From Actinoplanes derwentensis (GTDB taxonomy: Bacteria > Actinomycetota > Actinomycetes > Mycobacteriales > Micromonosporaceae): DNA of 64,000 bases. This document shows, piece after piece, positions 63,020 to 64,000 of the stretch. How positions within the stretch are numbered: position 1 is the stretch's first letter; the number at the start of each line of letters is the position of its first letter. Under the pieces are notes generated by a model. That model was not told the DNA's origin. It did no database searches and worked only from the letters and a program-made list of their open reading frames with translations. Position numbers and translations under genes: made by a program. Where the stretch lies: NCBI RefSeq assembly GCF_900104725.1, contig NZ_LT629758.1:496001-560000 (forward strand). Reading direction: 5' to 3'.

Positions 63020-64000
63020 TCAGGCGTCGACCTCGGGACGGCCCTCGGCCGCCCACAGGGTGTGGAACGAGCCGGGCTTGTCCACCCGCTGATAGGTGTG
63101 CGCCCCGAAGAAGTCGCGCTGCCCCTGGATCAGGGCGGCCGGCAGCCGGGAGGCACGCAGGCTGTCGTAGTAGGCGAGCGCCGACGAGAAGCCCGGCGCC
63201 GGGATGCCCTGCTGGGCCGCGGTCACCGCGACACGCCGCCACGCGTCCTGCGCACCGGACACCGCGTCGAGGAAGTACTGGTCGACGAGCAGGGTGGGCA
63301 GGGTCGGGTTCTTGTCGTACGCCTGCTTGATGAAGTCGAGGAACTTGGCCCGGATGATGCAGCCGTCCCGCCAGATCTTGGCCATCGCACCGGGGTCGAT
63401 GTCCCAGCCGTACTCCTTGCTGGCCGCCTGGATCTGCTGGAAGCCCTGCGCGTACGCCACGATCTTCGAGGCGAACAGCGCCTGCTCCACGTCGGCCCGC
63501 AGGTCACCGGCGTGCTGACCGGTCACCGCCGGGCCGGGCAGACCCGCGTCGGTGGCCGCGGTGCGCTCCGGCACGCCACCGGAGATGGCCCGCGCGAACA
63601 CCGACTCGGCGATGCCGGAAACCGGAACACCCAGATCAAGCGCCGCTTGTACGGTCCACCGGCCGGTGCCCTTCTGCTCGGCCCGGTCCACGACGATGTC
63701 CACGAACGGCTTGCCGGTCGCCGCGTCGACCTGCTTGAGCACCTCGGCGGTGATCTCGATCAGGTACGAGCCCAGCCGGCCCTCGTTCCAGTTCGTGAAG
63801 ATGCCGGCGATCTCGGCGGGGGAGTGCCCGCCCACCTGACGGAGCAGGTCGTACGCCTCGGCGATGAGCTGCATGTCCGCGTACTCGATGCCGTTGTGCA
63901 CCATCTTCACGAAGTGCCCGGCGCCGTCCGGGCCGACGTGCACACAACACGGCTCGCCGTCGACCTTCGCCGCGATGTCCTCCAGCAGCGGGCCGAGAGC
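63020..64000 (-). CDS. gnd: 6-phosphogluconate dehydrogenase (decarboxylating), 5' end off window
   Basis: The frame is open to the right edge and its 326 visible residues are the C-terminal two thirds of the enzyme. Conserved blocks are GPDGAGHFVKMVHNGIEYAD, which carries the catalytic Lys and the substrate-binding HNGIEY, then IFTNWNEGRLGSYLIEIT, DRAEQKGTGRWT, IWRDGCIIRAKFL and the substrate-binding C-terminus RDFFGAHTYQR. It oxidises 6-phosphogluconate to ribulose 5-phosphate with NADP+ or NAD+ in the pentose phosphate pathway. The last 31 bp are copied in the mosaic near 55.5 kb. Confidence 0.96.
   Translation of the reverse strand, partial: ALGPLLEDIAAKVDGEPCCVHVGPDGAGHFVKMVHNGIEYADMQLIAEAYDLLRQVGGHSPAEIAGIFTNWNEGRLGSYLIEITAEVLKQVDAATGKPFVDIVVDRAEQKGTGRWTVQAALDLGVPVSGIAESVFARAISGGVPERTAATDAGLPGPAVTGQHAGDLRADVEQALFASKIVAYAQGFQQIQAASKEYGWDIDPGAMAKIWRDGCIIRAKFLDFIKQAYDKNPTLPTLLVDQYFLDAVSGAQDAWRRVAVTAAQQGIPAPGFSSALAYYDSLRASRLPAALIQGQRDFFGAHTYQRVDKPGSFHTLWAAEGRPEVDA

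Overview
The window is very GC-rich with strong third-position GC bias. It has many GTG and TTG starts, Shine-Dalgarno (SD) motifs of the GGAGG type, several probable leaderless promoters (TAGxxT about 7 nt before ATG), and actinobacterial families (SARP regulator, DUF6412, DUF5990, LacI/CebR-type operators). This points to a filamentous actinomycete, most likely Micromonosporaceae and perhaps Actinoplanes-like; the genus is inference. I saw no rRNA, tRNA, CRISPR array or transposase.

Layout. 1-7.3 kb: a fused ABC exporter running off the left edge, a membrane metallophosphoesterase, a TetR/nucleoside-kinase pair and a broken SDR gene beside a palindrome. 7.5-19.9 kb: an extracellular polysaccharide locus with a deacetylase, two GH26-like hydrolases, a DUF1616-like protein, a large polytopic membrane protein, three GT2 glycosyltransferases, a sulfotransferase and a beta-propeller glycosidase. 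20-24.8 kb: a soluble Ser/Thr kinase behind paired LacI-like half-palindromes, DUF6412-YidC, a truncated subtilase and a STAS protein. 24.8-27 kb: a GH9 cellulase with a CebR-type box inside its first codons. 27.2-31.6 kb: DUF5990, SNF2 helicase and SWIM protein from leaderless promoters. 31.8-45.1 kb: a repeat-rich secreted protein, a zinc-ribbon SDR, a 2281-residue MMPL protein with a tail of about 1500 residues, FKBP, YaaA and CopC-CopD. 45.2-57.1 kb: phosphoglucomutase, a GGDEF-EAL protein, a secreted phosphoesterase coupled to an FN3/RCC1 giant, a His-containing exported protein, a mosaic of gene scraps and an MFS transporter. 57.2-64 kb: a nitrilase-family hydrolase, then a compact five-gene operon ending convergently with a SARP regulator, then gnd running off the right edge.

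The most interesting system is 58.08-62.68 kb. A 56-residue precursor with eight cysteines in its last 28 residues is followed, mostly with overlapping codons, by a MauE/DoxX membrane protein, a MauD-like thioredoxin, an ABC exporter without a C39 peptidase domain and a short S26 signal peptidase. Upstream lie four heptamers at exact 11-bp spacing, the geometry of SARP operators, and a SARP gene closes the locus. I read it as a regulated pathway for making, oxidising, exporting and trimming a disulfide-rich peptide.

A second theme is repeated short Thr-containing motifs in disordered tails of envelope proteins: seven D(D/E)TVIIRLP-like copies, three 19-residue repeats on a glycosyltransferase, and seven RRPQTL-like copies on the MMPL tail. 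With a soluble Ser/Thr kinase in the same window, these could be multisite phosphorylation or FHA-docking arrays.
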